Source: Methyloversatilis discipulorum (GTDB lineage Bacteria > Pseudomonadota > Gammaproteobacteria > Burkholderiales > Rhodocyclaceae). From it: DNA of 64,000 nucleotides. The translations under genes were made by a program, and so were the position numbers. The stretch spans positions 124,001 through 188,000 of the forward strand of contig NZ_JADMJL010000027.1 in NCBI RefSeq assembly GCF_018780585.1, written 5' to 3'. The notes below the pieces were generated by a model that saw only the letters and a program-made list of their open reading frames with translations, was not told the DNA's origin and searched no databases. Below, in pieces: positions 47,911 to 56,667 of the stretch; within the stretch, counting starts at the first letter, position 1, and every line of letters begins with the position of its first letter.

Positions 47911-48426
47911 TTATGGCTGATCGTCTGCGATTTCGCCTGCCAAGGCGAGTGCCGCGGTGATCGCAGATCCGCTCAGGTGGTGGCCGCCTGCGGCAAGAAG
48001 ATCGATGACCGGTGCAATCGCTGCAAGGTGACCGTGCTTCTTCGCCATGAGCAGAACGCCAAGTGTGCCGATCACTTTCAGGCCGATGGCTCGGGCATGC
48101 AGGACGGCGACCCGGTCATCCATCAGGATGCCGATACCCGCCGCAAGCGCGTACGCAATCGCACTCGATTCACCTGCATCGAGCGCAGCAGACGTCGTAC
48201 CGGCGAGGTCCGGGCAGCGCCGAAGCCATCCTTGTTCCAGCGCATGTGCGATGCGCGCGGCATCAGGCAGGTCAGGTCTTGCGAGGCATTCGGCGATCAC
48301 GCTTTCGGTCACGTCGACGCGCAAGAACAGGCGCGGCAGCAGATCAAGGGCGTTGATGCGGCCGAGCGCGATCAGCGGGCCGGCATCGGCAACAACGATT
48401 TGACGCAGTTCATCCGAAATCGGCAA
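47911..48426 (-). CDS. DUF3368 PIN-like toxin inside the cas operon
   Basis: A 171-residue PIN-like ribonuclease of the DUF3368 family. Acidic residues of the active site are visible in VVADAGPLIALGR near the N-terminus, LDAGESSAIAYAL in the middle and ILMDDRVAVLHA after it. The likely start is TTG at 48426, as no in-frame ATG lies near it; a GGAG sits seven bases before. It overlaps the antitoxin by 17 bases. In known pairs such toxins cut RNA; here it separates cas6e from cas1. Confidence 0.82.
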   Translation of the reverse strand: MPISDELRQIVVADAGPLIALGRINALDLLPRLFLRVDVTESVIAECLARPDLPDAARIAHALEQGWLRRCPDLAGTTSAALDAGESSAIAYALAAGIGILMDDRVAVLHARAIGLKVIGTLGVLLMAKKHGHLAAIAPVIDLLAAGGHHLSGSAITAALALAGEIADDQP

Positions 48427-48733
48427 GCGACTGCTCCAGTTCCTCGCGTGTCGTCCGGATGACCGGGATGCCGTAGCTGGCCAGCAGGTCCGTCATCTGT
48501 CCGACCGAAAGCCCCGCCATCTTTGCTGCTTTGCCCAGGGACACGTGTTCCTCATCGAACAAACGCACTGCCAGCGCGGTCGCGACACCTTCGCGCAGCA
48601 GCGTCTCGTCGAAGGGCACGGCAATAAAGACAGGCGTTCCATGTTTGGTCACCACGGACAGCCTGCCTTCTTCCGCGCCGCGAATCAGTTCGCCGGTGCG
48701 TTCCCGCAAGTCGCGGACAGTGAAGGTTTCCAT
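48410..48733 (-). CDS. Phd/UPF0175-type antitoxin inside the cas operon
   Basis: A 107-residue protein. Residues 1-45 resemble the Phd/YefM antitoxin DNA-binding domain (MKTFTV-like start, TVRDLRERTGELIRGAEEG, TKHGTPVFIAVP). Residues ~55-107 resemble UPF0175 (ALAVRLFDEEHVSLGKAAKMAGLS, YGIPVI). UPF0175 proteins are common partners of DUF3368 toxins. It would neutralise the toxin and repress the shared promoter. Confidence 0.82.
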   Translation of the reverse strand: METFTVRDLRERTGELIRGAEEGRLSVVTKHGTPVFIAVPFDETLLREGVATALAVRLFDEEHVSLGKAAKMAGLSVGQMTDLLASYGIPVIRTTREELEQSLADFG

Positions 48734-48749
48734 GATCAGTTCCGGATTA

Positions 48750-48779
48750 AATTTGTGCCATCAAATGATAGAACAAATT
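48750..48779 (-). promoter_or_regulatory. Nested palindromes before the antitoxin gene
   Basis: The outer arms AATTTGT (48750-48756) and ACAAATT (48773-48779) enclose an inner ATCA-AA-TGAT (48760-48769). The 44-base gap between cas6e and the antitoxin is strikingly AT-rich against GC-rich surroundings. This fits an autoregulatory operator and an internal promoter for the module and cas1-cas2. Confidence 0.6.
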
Positions 48780-49491
48780 AATCGTCCCGACAGACCAACA
48801 GCAGTCCGCAGCCGAATGCCTTGGCCCGACCGATACCCTCCCGCAGTGTTTGGGCGAAGCGTTCACGATGGGTGACGATCAGCGCCCCGTTGAAGTCGAC
48901 CGTGCTGAAGCGCAGTTGAGCCTTCTTGCCGCCATGTTGTGTGTAGCCTTCGACGCGTAACGATGAGCAGTCGAGCGAGAAACCATGTCTTTCGGCTCTG
49001 GCTTGCAGCCAGGCCGTGCAGGTGTGTGCAACCAGTTCCGCCAGTTCCGGGCGGGAGTCGTCCTCGCCGTTTGCTGTCTTGCGACCGGGCGTCCAGGCTG
49101 CCCAGTCTGTGAGACCTCTGGCGGCAAGCAGACGCTTTTTCTCGTCCATCACGACATCGTGCCGTTTGCCGCGGCCCTCGGATCCGCGCGCAATGACAGG
49201 GTTGGCGCGCAATTCGAAGTTCAGACGCGTGCCTTCTGCAAGATCTGGCGTGTAGCCGCGTGTCTGAACATGCCAGGCGGGGTGCGGCGCTTGGGGGCTG
49301 CGTTGAGACACTACATAAAAGCGGGGCACGCCATCTACATCCCTGCGCCGGAACAGGAAATCGCGCCTGGTACCGTGTGGTGACGGAAAGAACCGCCACA
49401 GCAGTTGATGTTCGCTGTATGCGCCCTGAAGCCATTCGTGAGCGGCGTCGCGCTCAAGGCCCGGTTCGGGCGTAACGAGACTGAAGTACAC
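48778..49491 (-). CDS. cas6e: crRNA-processing endoribonuclease Cas6e
   Basis: A 237-residue Cas6e (Cse3/CasE). H28 in the segment YSEHQLLWRFFP aligns with the catalytic histidine of characterised Cas6e. The glycine-rich strand near the C-terminus (FGCGLLLV) contacts RNA in the family. It cuts the array transcript 8 bases before each spacer. It starts with GTG, two bases after cas5e, with AGGAGG upstream. Confidence 0.95.
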   Translation of the reverse strand: MYFSLVTPEPGLERDAAHEWLQGAYSEHQLLWRFFPSPHGTRRDFLFRRRDVDGVPRFYVVSQRSPQAPHPAWHVQTRGYTPDLAEGTRLNFELRANPVIARGSEGRGKRHDVVMDEKKRLLAARGLTDWAAWTPGRKTANGEDDSRPELAELVAHTCTAWLQARAERHGFSLDCSSLRVEGYTQHGGKKAQLRFSTVDFNGALIVTHRERFAQTLREGIGRAKAFGCGLLLVCRDD

Positions 49492-49493
49492 GG

Positions 49494-50252
49494 TCAGCCC
49501 TCCTGCGAAATCAGTGCGACATATTCAGTGCGATCACCGAACATCCAGCCCTTGCGTCTGAGCGGGTGGTCCTTGCGCGTCGTGGTGAGGTCCGGCGCCC
49601 GGCCGACGGTCGCATTGACGCCCCAGGCAAGGCGGGTGAGGGGCGGGGGCGGCTCAAACAGCGGGCGATCCGGTGCCGGACTTTGGTGCGCGAGTTCAGC
49701 GCGGACCCGGTCGAGATACGTCTCGAAAGCGCTTTCGGCATTAGCCGCTTCGATCACCTGCGGGAACAGCGGGGCGCCAGGCGGACAACTTTTGCGGCCG
49801 AGATACAGCGTGAAACGCGGCCGGCGCAGCGCGTGAGCCAGCTGCTCGAGCGAGTAGCCAGCCGTTTCGCCGGCCTCGACGGCGACCACACATGCAGCAC
49901 CCTGACGGTAGTCGCGCGTCGAAAGGATGGTATTCAGATCGTGGCCGGGTATGGCGAGCTCGTCGCGACGCGATGCATGTGCGCGCTTCTTCAGCGTTGC
50001 CTGACTGGGTACTTGCGCGGTGTGAAAGTCGCGCAGCAGATCGCCGGCTGACTGGATGCCGACGGTGTAGGCGTAGTGGTCGCGCAGCGCCGCGTGGGCA
50101 GCCTCGTCATCTCTTCGAATGCCGAGGGCCGCCCCGAGCAACCCGACCAGCGCCGACAACCCCGGGTAGTCCCGGCTCGGTCGATACTCACCGACTGCCG
50201 TATCGCCCCAAGACGCGAGCGGAGCCTGCAGCTGAAAGATTAGGAAACGCAT
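49494..50252 (-). CDS. cas5e: Cascade subunit Cas5e
   Basis: A 252-residue Cas5e (CasD). It starts MRFLIFQLQAPLASWGD and has RPSRDYPGLSALVGLLGAALG, both standard for type I-E. It caps the 5' handle of crRNA in Cascade. It lies four bases after cas7e. Confidence 0.95.
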   Translation of the reverse strand: MRFLIFQLQAPLASWGDTAVGEYRPSRDYPGLSALVGLLGAALGIRRDDEAAHAALRDHYAYTVGIQSAGDLLRDFHTAQVPSQATLKKRAHASRRDELAIPGHDLNTILSTRDYRQGAACVVAVEAGETAGYSLEQLAHALRRPRFTLYLGRKSCPPGAPLFPQVIEAANAESAFETYLDRVRAELAHQSPAPDRPLFEPPPPLTRLAWGVNATVGRAPDLTTTRKDHPLRRKGWMFGDRTEYVALISQEG

Positions 50253-50256
50253 GGCG

Positions 50257-51321
50257 TCAGGTCCGGACGAACTGAACCAGGGCGTCCAGAGTGCCCTCGC
50301 CGGTTTCCACGTTTATCGCGTAGTGCGCGTCCGAGCAAGCACCGTACACCTTGTCGAAATTCTCCCGCCGCTGTTCGAGCGCCTTGACTGCGAGCGTCAG
50401 CATGTCGCCATCGTTGCGCGGCTGCACCGGCTTCAGGAATGATTGCGCCAGCGAGCGCGGCTGCTGGTCGCCCTTCTCGACGAGAACGTAACTGGCATAG
50501 GCGCGTGAAGCGTGACTGTTCTGCATGCCAGTGGGCGATACCTTGGTGATGGCATGGACCAGTGCCTCGATTGCCTTGCCGGTCAGTGCCTCGTCGCCGC
50601 CGAGGTTCTCCTTAAGCAACTCCCGATCGATGCACACATAGATGTAGAAGAGGCCGGCACCGAAGCTGCGCTCTCCAATGTGTGCCGCCCCACGGTCGCT
50701 CTGACCATCGTTGAGGTCATCCACTGCACTGAAGTAGTCGTCCTCGACAGCGCTCTTGTGCACGGTGATGGCGTGAGCAACCTGCACGGCGGCTTCGACG
50801 TTGTAGGCCGGACTGTCTGCCAGCATGCGGCCGAACATCGCGATGTCTGCAGCCTTGCGCGGCAGGCGTAGCAGTTTGAGCTCTTCATCCGTGGGCCCTG
50901 CATTGCGGGCGGAGCATGCGCTTGCGAGTTCGTTGATCGACTCGATCTCTTCCGGGCCGAAGTGGGCAAGCTGTTCGATCTGGAGGTCTTCGTCCTTGTC
51001 GGATTTCTTGTCCGACTTGAGCTTTCCGAACTGTCCTGCGATCTGGCGCGCCCACTCCCGGGCGGTTTTGTCGGCGACACCGGCTGCGATGAGATCGGCG
51101 TGTATTTGCTTGCCAATGTCCTTGGTGCGCGTTCCGATATGCCCCGCCAGTGCGGATTCGAAAATATCGGAGGTTCGCCATGCACGCTTCTGGCTCTGCG
51201 AGGAGATGCGCAGGCGCAAGGCGTCACCCATCAGCGCCGTTTTCGGTCGGCCGGTGTCGTCGCGGTTCAGATTGGAGGGCGGATAGCTGGTCAGGATGTG
51301 CAACTGGGCGAAACGGGACAT
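50257..51321 (-). CDS. cas7e: Cascade backbone subunit Cas7e
   Basis: A 354-residue Cas7e (CasC/Cse4), six copies of which bind the spacer. N-terminal HILTSYPPSNLNRDD and LRISSQSQKRAWR are the family hallmarks. The ATG at 51321 has CAGGAG at seven bases; an upstream in-frame start 30 bases earlier is less likely. Confidence 0.96.
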   Translation of the reverse strand: MSRFAQLHILTSYPPSNLNRDDTGRPKTALMGDALRLRISSQSQKRAWRTSDIFESALAGHIGTRTKDIGKQIHADLIAAGVADKTAREWARQIAGQFGKLKSDKKSDKDEDLQIEQLAHFGPEEIESINELASACSARNAGPTDEELKLLRLPRKAADIAMFGRMLADSPAYNVEAAVQVAHAITVHKSAVEDDYFSAVDDLNDGQSDRGAAHIGERSFGAGLFYIYVCIDRELLKENLGGDEALTGKAIEALVHAITKVSPTGMQNSHASRAYASYVLVEKGDQQPRSLAQSFLKPVQPRNDGDMLTLAVKALEQRRENFDKVYGACSDAHYAINVETGEGTLDALVQFVRT

Positions 51322-51373
51322 GGTGTTCTCCTGGTCGAATCGGTGCGGCAAGGGGTGTGCGTGGTCTGAGAGT

Positions 51374-51877
51374 TCAGGTACGAGCGGGCCATTCGTAGTC
51401 GTAGGCCCATTTCTTCTTCACTTTGTCGCCCCAGAACAGAACGTCATTGACGAGTTCGATCACGTCGACGCGCTGTTCCATCAGCGGCAGTACTCGGCGC
51501 AAGCCGGTGAGCAAGCTGTCGGGGCTGTCGCTTTCAAGCAGACGCATGAAGCGAAGTTCGCTCACTGCCGGCCGCTCTTCGCCGGCCGCCTTGTGGCTCA
51601 TGGACTTGGCCGGGGAGAGAGGGCCGTCCTGTTCGACATGTACCAGCAGGCCAATGGCTGCTGCGAGGCGGTCGTTCGCTGGGGAGGCGCTGTCCTCCTT
51701 CCATCCGGCTTCGGACAGACGGCGGAACAGGTGCTGATAGGGGGCGCTGAGCACGACCGCCGTCGTATTGCCGGCACGGCGCAGGACGGCGCGGCTCGCG
51801 CGGTCGTCAGCCAGCCCCTGCCACCAGTTCAGCAGAACCTTTCCGATAGCGTTGTCACGCGAAAATCGATCTGACAT
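51374..51877 (-). CDS. cse2: Cascade small subunit Cse2 (Cas11e)
   Basis: A 167-residue basic helical protein. It has VLLNWWQGLADDRASRAVLRRA, a conserved Cse2 segment, and a lysine cluster near the C-terminus. Two copies stabilise the target strand displacement. The ATG at 51877 begins MSDRFSRDN, ten bases after cas8e, with GAGGAG upstream inside the cas8e end. Confidence 0.94.
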   Translation of the reverse strand: MSDRFSRDNAIGKVLLNWWQGLADDRASRAVLRRAGNTTAVVLSAPYQHLFRRLSEAGWKEDSASPANDRLAAAIGLLVHVEQDGPLSPAKSMSHKAAGEERPAVSELRFMRLLESDSPDSLLTGLRRVLPLMEQRVDVIELVNDVLFWGDKVKKKWAYDYEWPART

Positions 51878-51887
51878 GCGCAGCTCC

Positions 51888-53507
51888 TCAAGCTTGAGCG
51901 GACCCAGCACGCGTTCGCCGGGTTGCTGGTTTCTCGGGCGAGGGCAGCCGCAGCGCCTCGCGCATCTTGTTGCCGTACAGGTTGTTGAGCAGCTTCCGCC
52001 GCGCTTCCGCGATGCGATGAGGCCTTTGCCGTTCGATTGGCCCGGTGCCCACAAACGCCTGATCGAACAGGTCGAGCGCAGTGCGGACGAGCGCGGCGTG
52101 CCAGGTCTGGCGAACCTCAAGCTCATCGACGTCGGCCAGCGGATCGGCGCGCAGCGCTTCGAGGCTTTGCCTGAGCAACTGATAGAACGGTGCCTCGGTG
52201 TGCCCCCAGAACTCGGCATCGACCGAACTGAAATCGCCCCGTGCATCGCCGCCGAACCAGGCATCCTTCACCGCGCCGCGAAGACTGGTCGCTGCGCTCT
52301 GTGCACCGGAGAGCCAGCTTGATACGCAGGACGACACGGTGCGCAGGGCATCCGATTCGCATTCGTCGAGGCCATAGAGCGGCAGACTGGCGTCGTACCA
52401 GCAGCGGGCCTTCATGTTGTCCATGTCGTAGCCGAACGCCCACAGGCGCAGCGCGCCGCCCATCTGACGCTTCCGCTCATTCAGTGCATGGGTCACCACG
52501 CGCGAGGGGCGCTGTTTGCTCTTTATGTCATCCGCGCCCAGCAACCAGGCCAGCCAGTGCCGGTAGCCGAGGCCGCCCGGCTGCGGATGCAGTGGCAGCC
52601 AGTCGCCCTTCGCTTCGTAGTACGGGGACAAGGGGTGATCCCATGCACCCTTGTAGTTCAGGCCGTAGTTCTTCGCGATGAACTGCCTGATCAACGTGTC
52701 GGAATACCGCCCGCACACGTCGCATTCGCCCGCATGCACGTCATCGACATCCAGACGGATGCGCCGGGGCATGGCCCAGAACACGTGGTCGGGATGAACC
52801 TGGGCGGGGCTGATGGCCTCACCGGTCTGCAATTGATCAATGGACCTGAGCCAGGGGAACCTGAAATGCAGCGCGGTTTTCTCCGCGTCACCGCTGTGAG
52901 CGCAATGCAAAGGGCCTTCGAGTACGTTGAGCCAGAGGTCTTGCCACAGGCTTTGCGGCTTCTGTCTGAGCAGCAGCGTGGTCAGCGGGCCGCCGCCGCG
53001 CAGTCCGGTCCGGTAGCCCACGCCGCCTGACGGTGCATTCGTCTGCAGCGTGAACAATGCCGTGGCCGCGCACGCCGGACACAAGCTTTCGATCCGGCCC
53101 CGCTTGACGAAGTGGTCGCTGTTGTTGCGCAGCGCGTTTTCGCCGGGCGAGTCGATGAACAGCGCGGCAACAGGGTTGAGCGTTGCTTCGTCGGCTCTCA
53201 GCGTCAGGTCCTGCATGAAGCGCGGGCCATCGCCTTCCAGCAGGAAGGCCTCGGCAACCGGTGCGAACCATGCGGAAAGTTCCTGCTCGGTAGGGGGCGT
53301 CGTCAGCAGCCGTCGCCACTCGGCAGGGCTGTCGGCTGGAGTGGTGCTCTGCAGCAGCCCGATCGCGAACTGAGCGAGTGCGCCATTGAAGTCCGGGCGG
53401 TCGGCGGCAAAAGCGACGATGTCCGGGTCGGAAAGCTGTGGTGGTGAGATCCAGTCGCGCTGACCGGCGCGCCGCCGGACGGGTATCCAGCGATCATCTA
53501 GAAGCAT
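51888..53507 (-). CDS. cas8e: Cascade large subunit Cas8e (Cse1)
   Basis: A 539-residue Cas8e, which recognises the PAM and recruits Cas3. The start MLLDDRWIPVRR is typical; GGAGG lies seven bases before. Two Cys pairs, CPAC (near LCPACAATAL) and CDVC (near ECDVCGRYSD), suggest a zinc site. The C-terminal four-helix bundle (LDLFDQAFVGTG, EARRKLLNNLYGNKM) is present. It is the first gene of the Cascade operon and has the clear promoter at 53629-53657. Confidence 0.95.
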   Translation of the reverse strand: MLLDDRWIPVRRRAGQRDWISPPQLSDPDIVAFAADRPDFNGALAQFAIGLLQSTTPADSPAEWRRLLTTPPTEQELSAWFAPVAEAFLLEGDGPRFMQDLTLRADEATLNPVAALFIDSPGENALRNNSDHFVKRGRIESLCPACAATALFTLQTNAPSGGVGYRTGLRGGGPLTTLLLRQKPQSLWQDLWLNVLEGPLHCAHSGDAEKTALHFRFPWLRSIDQLQTGEAISPAQVHPDHVFWAMPRRIRLDVDDVHAGECDVCGRYSDTLIRQFIAKNYGLNYKGAWDHPLSPYYEAKGDWLPLHPQPGGLGYRHWLAWLLGADDIKSKQRPSRVVTHALNERKRQMGGALRLWAFGYDMDNMKARCWYDASLPLYGLDECESDALRTVSSCVSSWLSGAQSAATSLRGAVKDAWFGGDARGDFSSVDAEFWGHTEAPFYQLLRQSLEALRADPLADVDELEVRQTWHAALVRTALDLFDQAFVGTGPIERQRPHRIAEARRKLLNNLYGNKMREALRLPSPEKPATRRTRAGSAQA

Positions 53508-53628
53508 GAAATACCTCCGTTGGGTGTGATGGGGAGGGTTTGGAGGCCTCCCTTTCTCAGTACTTTCCAGAGCCGCCGCTTGGAGGGGCGACTCACAACA
53601 AAAAGGCCGAGATGCATCACGTGAGCTA

Positions 53629-53657
53629 ATCCTAGTGGCACGTTCAGGCAACGTCAA
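53629..53657 (-). promoter_or_regulatory. Sigma-70 promoter of the Cascade operon
   Basis: On the minus strand TTGACG (53657-53652) and TAGGAT (53634-53629) are spaced by 17 bases, close to ideal for the housekeeping sigma factor. Transcription should start near 53622. Confidence 0.75.
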
Positions 53658-53661
53658 CTTT

Positions 53662-53715
53662 TTCTAAGTGCGTAGGTTCTAACAGAAATTGTCTAACTCT
53701 GTGTTTTCCGTCTAA
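53662..53715 (-). repeat. Four TTAGA boxes upstream of the Cascade promoter
   Basis: On the minus strand TTAGAA occurs at 53662-53667 and 53677-53682, and TTAGAC at 53691-53696 and 53710-53715. The steps are 15, 14 and 19 bases. The nearest is four bases from the -35. Such clustering suggests an operator or activator site; the local WYL regulator is the obvious candidate. Confidence 0.6.
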
Positions 53716-53820
53716 GGCGTGAGACACTTTTTGCGTTCTTCACCTAGGTGGAGATGAACCATGCGTCGGCTCGAACAGTGCTAAGGCGTGTGTAATGTTC
53801 CTCGCTTCCGCGGGGCAAAC

Positions 53821-53844
53821 GCCGGATGCGGTTACGCATCCGGC
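53821..53844 (-). terminator. Hairpin across the cas3 stop codon
   Basis: GCCGGATGCG and CGCATCCGGC, a perfect 10-bp stem with a four-base loop holding the TAA stop region of cas3, followed on the minus strand by GTTTG. It is a weak terminator or attenuator separating cas3 from Cascade. Confidence 0.55.
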
Positions 53845-56600
53845 ACCTCCAGGTTCTGCAAACCGCGCTTCGGGCAGTAAGCCCATGCAGTGCGTTTCCG
53901 GCTATTTCCCCGATCAGTTTTCGCATAAGCAGTGGCTGTCCACCTGCCATTTGTCTCGTTAAGAGCGAGAAGTGCCGACCACTTTCCGCTCCCTGGTAGG
54001 CTCTCCATTGCATCCAGCACTGCCTGTTCGCGAACGGGGTCGGACTCGGGTATGCGCTCGGCGATCAGGCGTTCGGCAACCTTCACCGTGCTGTAGGCCC
54101 ATGCGTGGCGAAGGGTTTCGTGATCGACCCACGGCCGCAGCCGATTGCCCTCCCAGCGGGCAAGCACGACAGTCATCGTCGCCTCCCCGAGGCGGGAGGG
54201 CGTGCTGGCTTCGCTCCACCAGTCGATGGCGTCGCGTACATAGCCTGCTGCCGGCTTCAGCGTGTTCTGCATGGCGATGCTGATGCTGGCGTAGGTATCG
54301 CCCTCGGCTTTTCCTGCATTCGCCTGCAGGCCTTCAGGCAGGTCGACGTATTCACTGAATACGCCTTCGATGAGTGAGCGAGCGTCACCCGGCATCGTGA
54401 AACTGCCGGACTGCAAAGCCTTGGCGGTAAGCCATAGCTGAGCGTGATTCGGGTACACGCCAGCCGCCTTCGGCAGGAAGGTCTTGAACCAGTTCGGGGC
54501 CGGTGTTTCGGCCCACTCGGGACCGAAGACCCAAAGGCATGGGCGTCCGCGCTCGTCCGGTGCGGTGGGGTCAGCATGGCGTCGGCCGGATGTGTCACGA
54601 GGGTGCCGCTGCAAACGTCCGGCGCGCTGTATCAGCCGGTCGATCGGTGCGAGGTCGGTGACGACGAAGTCCCAGTCCGCGTCCAAGCTCTGTTCCGCGA
54701 CCTGGGTAGCGATGACGAGACGCCCTGCGCGTTCTTCCGGCGTGCTGGATTTGCCAAAATGCTTGAGGATGCGCTGTTCGGTATCGAGCCGGTCGCGCAG
54801 CGCAAAACGCGCGTGGAACAGGATGAGGTGTTCGTCGTCGAGTTCGTGTTCGAACTGCGCGCAGGCCACCAGTGCGTCGGCGACCGTATTGCGCATCCAG
54901 CACACGCACTGACCGGCAGCAAGCGCGGCACGGATCGACGCAACGACAGTGCCTTCGTCTGATACGTACTGCACATCCACGCTCCGGCAGACGGCTTCAC
55001 GCGCCTCGATGGCCTGCATGGACGGCTCGGCCAGGCCATCGTGCCAGGACGTGACAAGCGGGAAATCGTGCGAAGGCCTCGCTATGGGCGGAGGAGCGCC
55101 GCGCCCGCGAGCAAAGGCGTCGAACAGCGCATCTTTCGTATGTTGCGGCAGCGTGGCCGACAACAGCACGACGCTGCCGCCAGCGCGGGCATGAAACTCG
55201 AGCACTGTTTCCAGTACCCGCTGCATGTAGTCGTCGCAAGCATGCACCTCGTCGATGATCAACACCTTGCGCAGCATGCCCAGCAGGCGCAGCGACTGAT
55301 GCTTGCTGTAGAGCACGCTCAACAGGATCTGGTCTATCGTGCCGACGCCAGCCGGTGCCAGCAGCGCGCGCTTGTTGTGATCGGCCAGCCAGGCGCTGCA
55401 GCGGGCGCTGGCGGTCTCGTCGAGTTGTGCGCGGTCGCCTTCGTCACGGGTGGCGGGCAGTACCGACTCCGCGAAAGCTTCGACCAGGTTGCGCTGCCCA
55501 TGCGCCAGTACGAGGCTCGGGTCGCCCTTGAACAGTCTTGGATTCACCTCGGCGATGCGTTCGTACATTGCGTTCGCGGTCGCCATCGTCGGCAGGGCGA
55601 CGAAGAAGCCGTCCGCACAGCCACTGGCAATCATGCGCTGGGTCAGCGTGATGGCCGCCTCGGTCTTGCCAGCGCCCGTCACGTCTTCGAGCAGATGAAT
55701 CTGCGGGGTGGGTGAAATCTTCGCTTCGATTGCCCACGCCTGCAGCGGTGAGGGCGAAGGGATGTCGGGGAACAGCTCGTGAAACGACTGCTCGGTGTGA
55801 GGGGTGGGCAGGACGCCCGCCGCGGTCAGTGCGCTGTCAGCCAGTGCTTGCGCATCGATCCAGTACTTCCCGAGTTCGGTGCGCTCGCTGCAGTACGGAA
55901 AGAAATCGGTGTTCGAGCCGATCCAGTCGCACATGACGGCAAGGCCAGCGATCCACCACGAGATCTGACGGCTGACTGTTTCGAGGCGTTCTGCGCCCAT
56001 GCCTGCTGGCACCGTGCGCAACACCGCGGGAGGGAACAGGTCGAACAGCTCGTCGATGAAGGTCTTGATGGCCTGGGCGTCATGAGGCGTACTGAAGTGC
56101 TGTCGCCAATGTCCGGCGCTGGTGCTTATCGGTGGCTGGCCATGATGACCGGTACATGCCCGCACCCACCAGGCCACTCCGTCCAGGAGCGATTCACCGT
56201 CTTCGCCGAACCACTGGTTCTCAATGGCAATATCTGCAAGGTACTGCTCCCATATCATCCAGCCGAGGGTGTCGTGGCGCAGGCCATAAGGCTTTCCGGG
56301 ATCGGGCTGTCGCTGTCTCAGCTCCGCGAAAATTTCGGAGCGCTGGCTCTGGAATGCCTCGGAGAACTTGCCGAGGTCATGTAACGCGAGAAAGAAGCCA
56401 AACCATGATTGGAGCGCGGATTTCGACTCGATCTGCAATGCACTCATGAAGAACGCACAGATCGCGGGCGAACGGTCGAGAAATGCAACGCCGACCGCTG
56501 CGACATCGAGAGAGTGATATGCCAGCCGGTGGAAAGCAGGGCCGTCGTTGTCGGGCTTCGCTTTGCCCCAGTATTCGAGATGAGTCGGCTGCCGGTTCAT
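53832..56600 (-). CDS. cas3: CRISPR-associated helicase-nuclease Cas3
   Basis: A 922-residue Cas3 of type I-E. The HD nuclease domain has H29 (YHSLDVAAVG), H74-D75 (LHDLGKF) and a TGHHG segment near 150. The helicase has Walker A DVTGAGKTEA (306-315), DEVH (450-453) and a late QRAGRLQRH motif. It degrades DNA marked by Cascade. It lies 67 bases after the WYL gene, same strand, and shares no gap promoter of note, so the two may be cotranscribed. Confidence 0.96.
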   Translation of the reverse strand: MNRQPTHLEYWGKAKPDNDGPAFHRLAYHSLDVAAVGVAFLDRSPAICAFFMSALQIESKSALQSWFGFFLALHDLGKFSEAFQSQRSEIFAELRQRQPDPGKPYGLRHDTLGWMIWEQYLADIAIENQWFGEDGESLLDGVAWWVRACTGHHGQPPISTSAGHWRQHFSTPHDAQAIKTFIDELFDLFPPAVLRTVPAGMGAERLETVSRQISWWIAGLAVMCDWIGSNTDFFPYCSERTELGKYWIDAQALADSALTAAGVLPTPHTEQSFHELFPDIPSPSPLQAWAIEAKISPTPQIHLLEDVTGAGKTEAAITLTQRMIASGCADGFFVALPTMATANAMYERIAEVNPRLFKGDPSLVLAHGQRNLVEAFAESVLPATRDEGDRAQLDETASARCSAWLADHNKRALLAPAGVGTIDQILLSVLYSKHQSLRLLGMLRKVLIIDEVHACDDYMQRVLETVLEFHARAGGSVVLLSATLPQHTKDALFDAFARGRGAPPPIARPSHDFPLVTSWHDGLAEPSMQAIEAREAVCRSVDVQYVSDEGTVVASIRAALAAGQCVCWMRNTVADALVACAQFEHELDDEHLILFHARFALRDRLDTEQRILKHFGKSSTPEERAGRLVIATQVAEQSLDADWDFVVTDLAPIDRLIQRAGRLQRHPRDTSGRRHADPTAPDERGRPCLWVFGPEWAETPAPNWFKTFLPKAAGVYPNHAQLWLTAKALQSGSFTMPGDARSLIEGVFSEYVDLPEGLQANAGKAEGDTYASISIAMQNTLKPAAGYVRDAIDWWSEASTPSRLGEATMTVVLARWEGNRLRPWVDHETLRHAWAYSTVKVAERLIAERIPESDPVREQAVLDAMESLPGSGKWSALLALNETNGRWTATAYAKTDRGNSRKRTAWAYCPKRGLQNLEVPDA

Positions 56601-56667
56601 GTCGGGCTATCGGATGGACGAATGGAGCGCATTGTTGTGCATGCCGAGCTCAATTCCTGAGCCTGCA

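Larger units (their letters stand above)
53508..53820. other. Intergenic region between cas3 and cas8e
   Basis: About 313 bases without a gene. It contains the Cascade promoter and four TTAGA boxes (listed separately). An untranslated leader of about 115 bases is implied between the promoter and the cas8e start. Nothing else was recognised. Confidence 0.7.
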
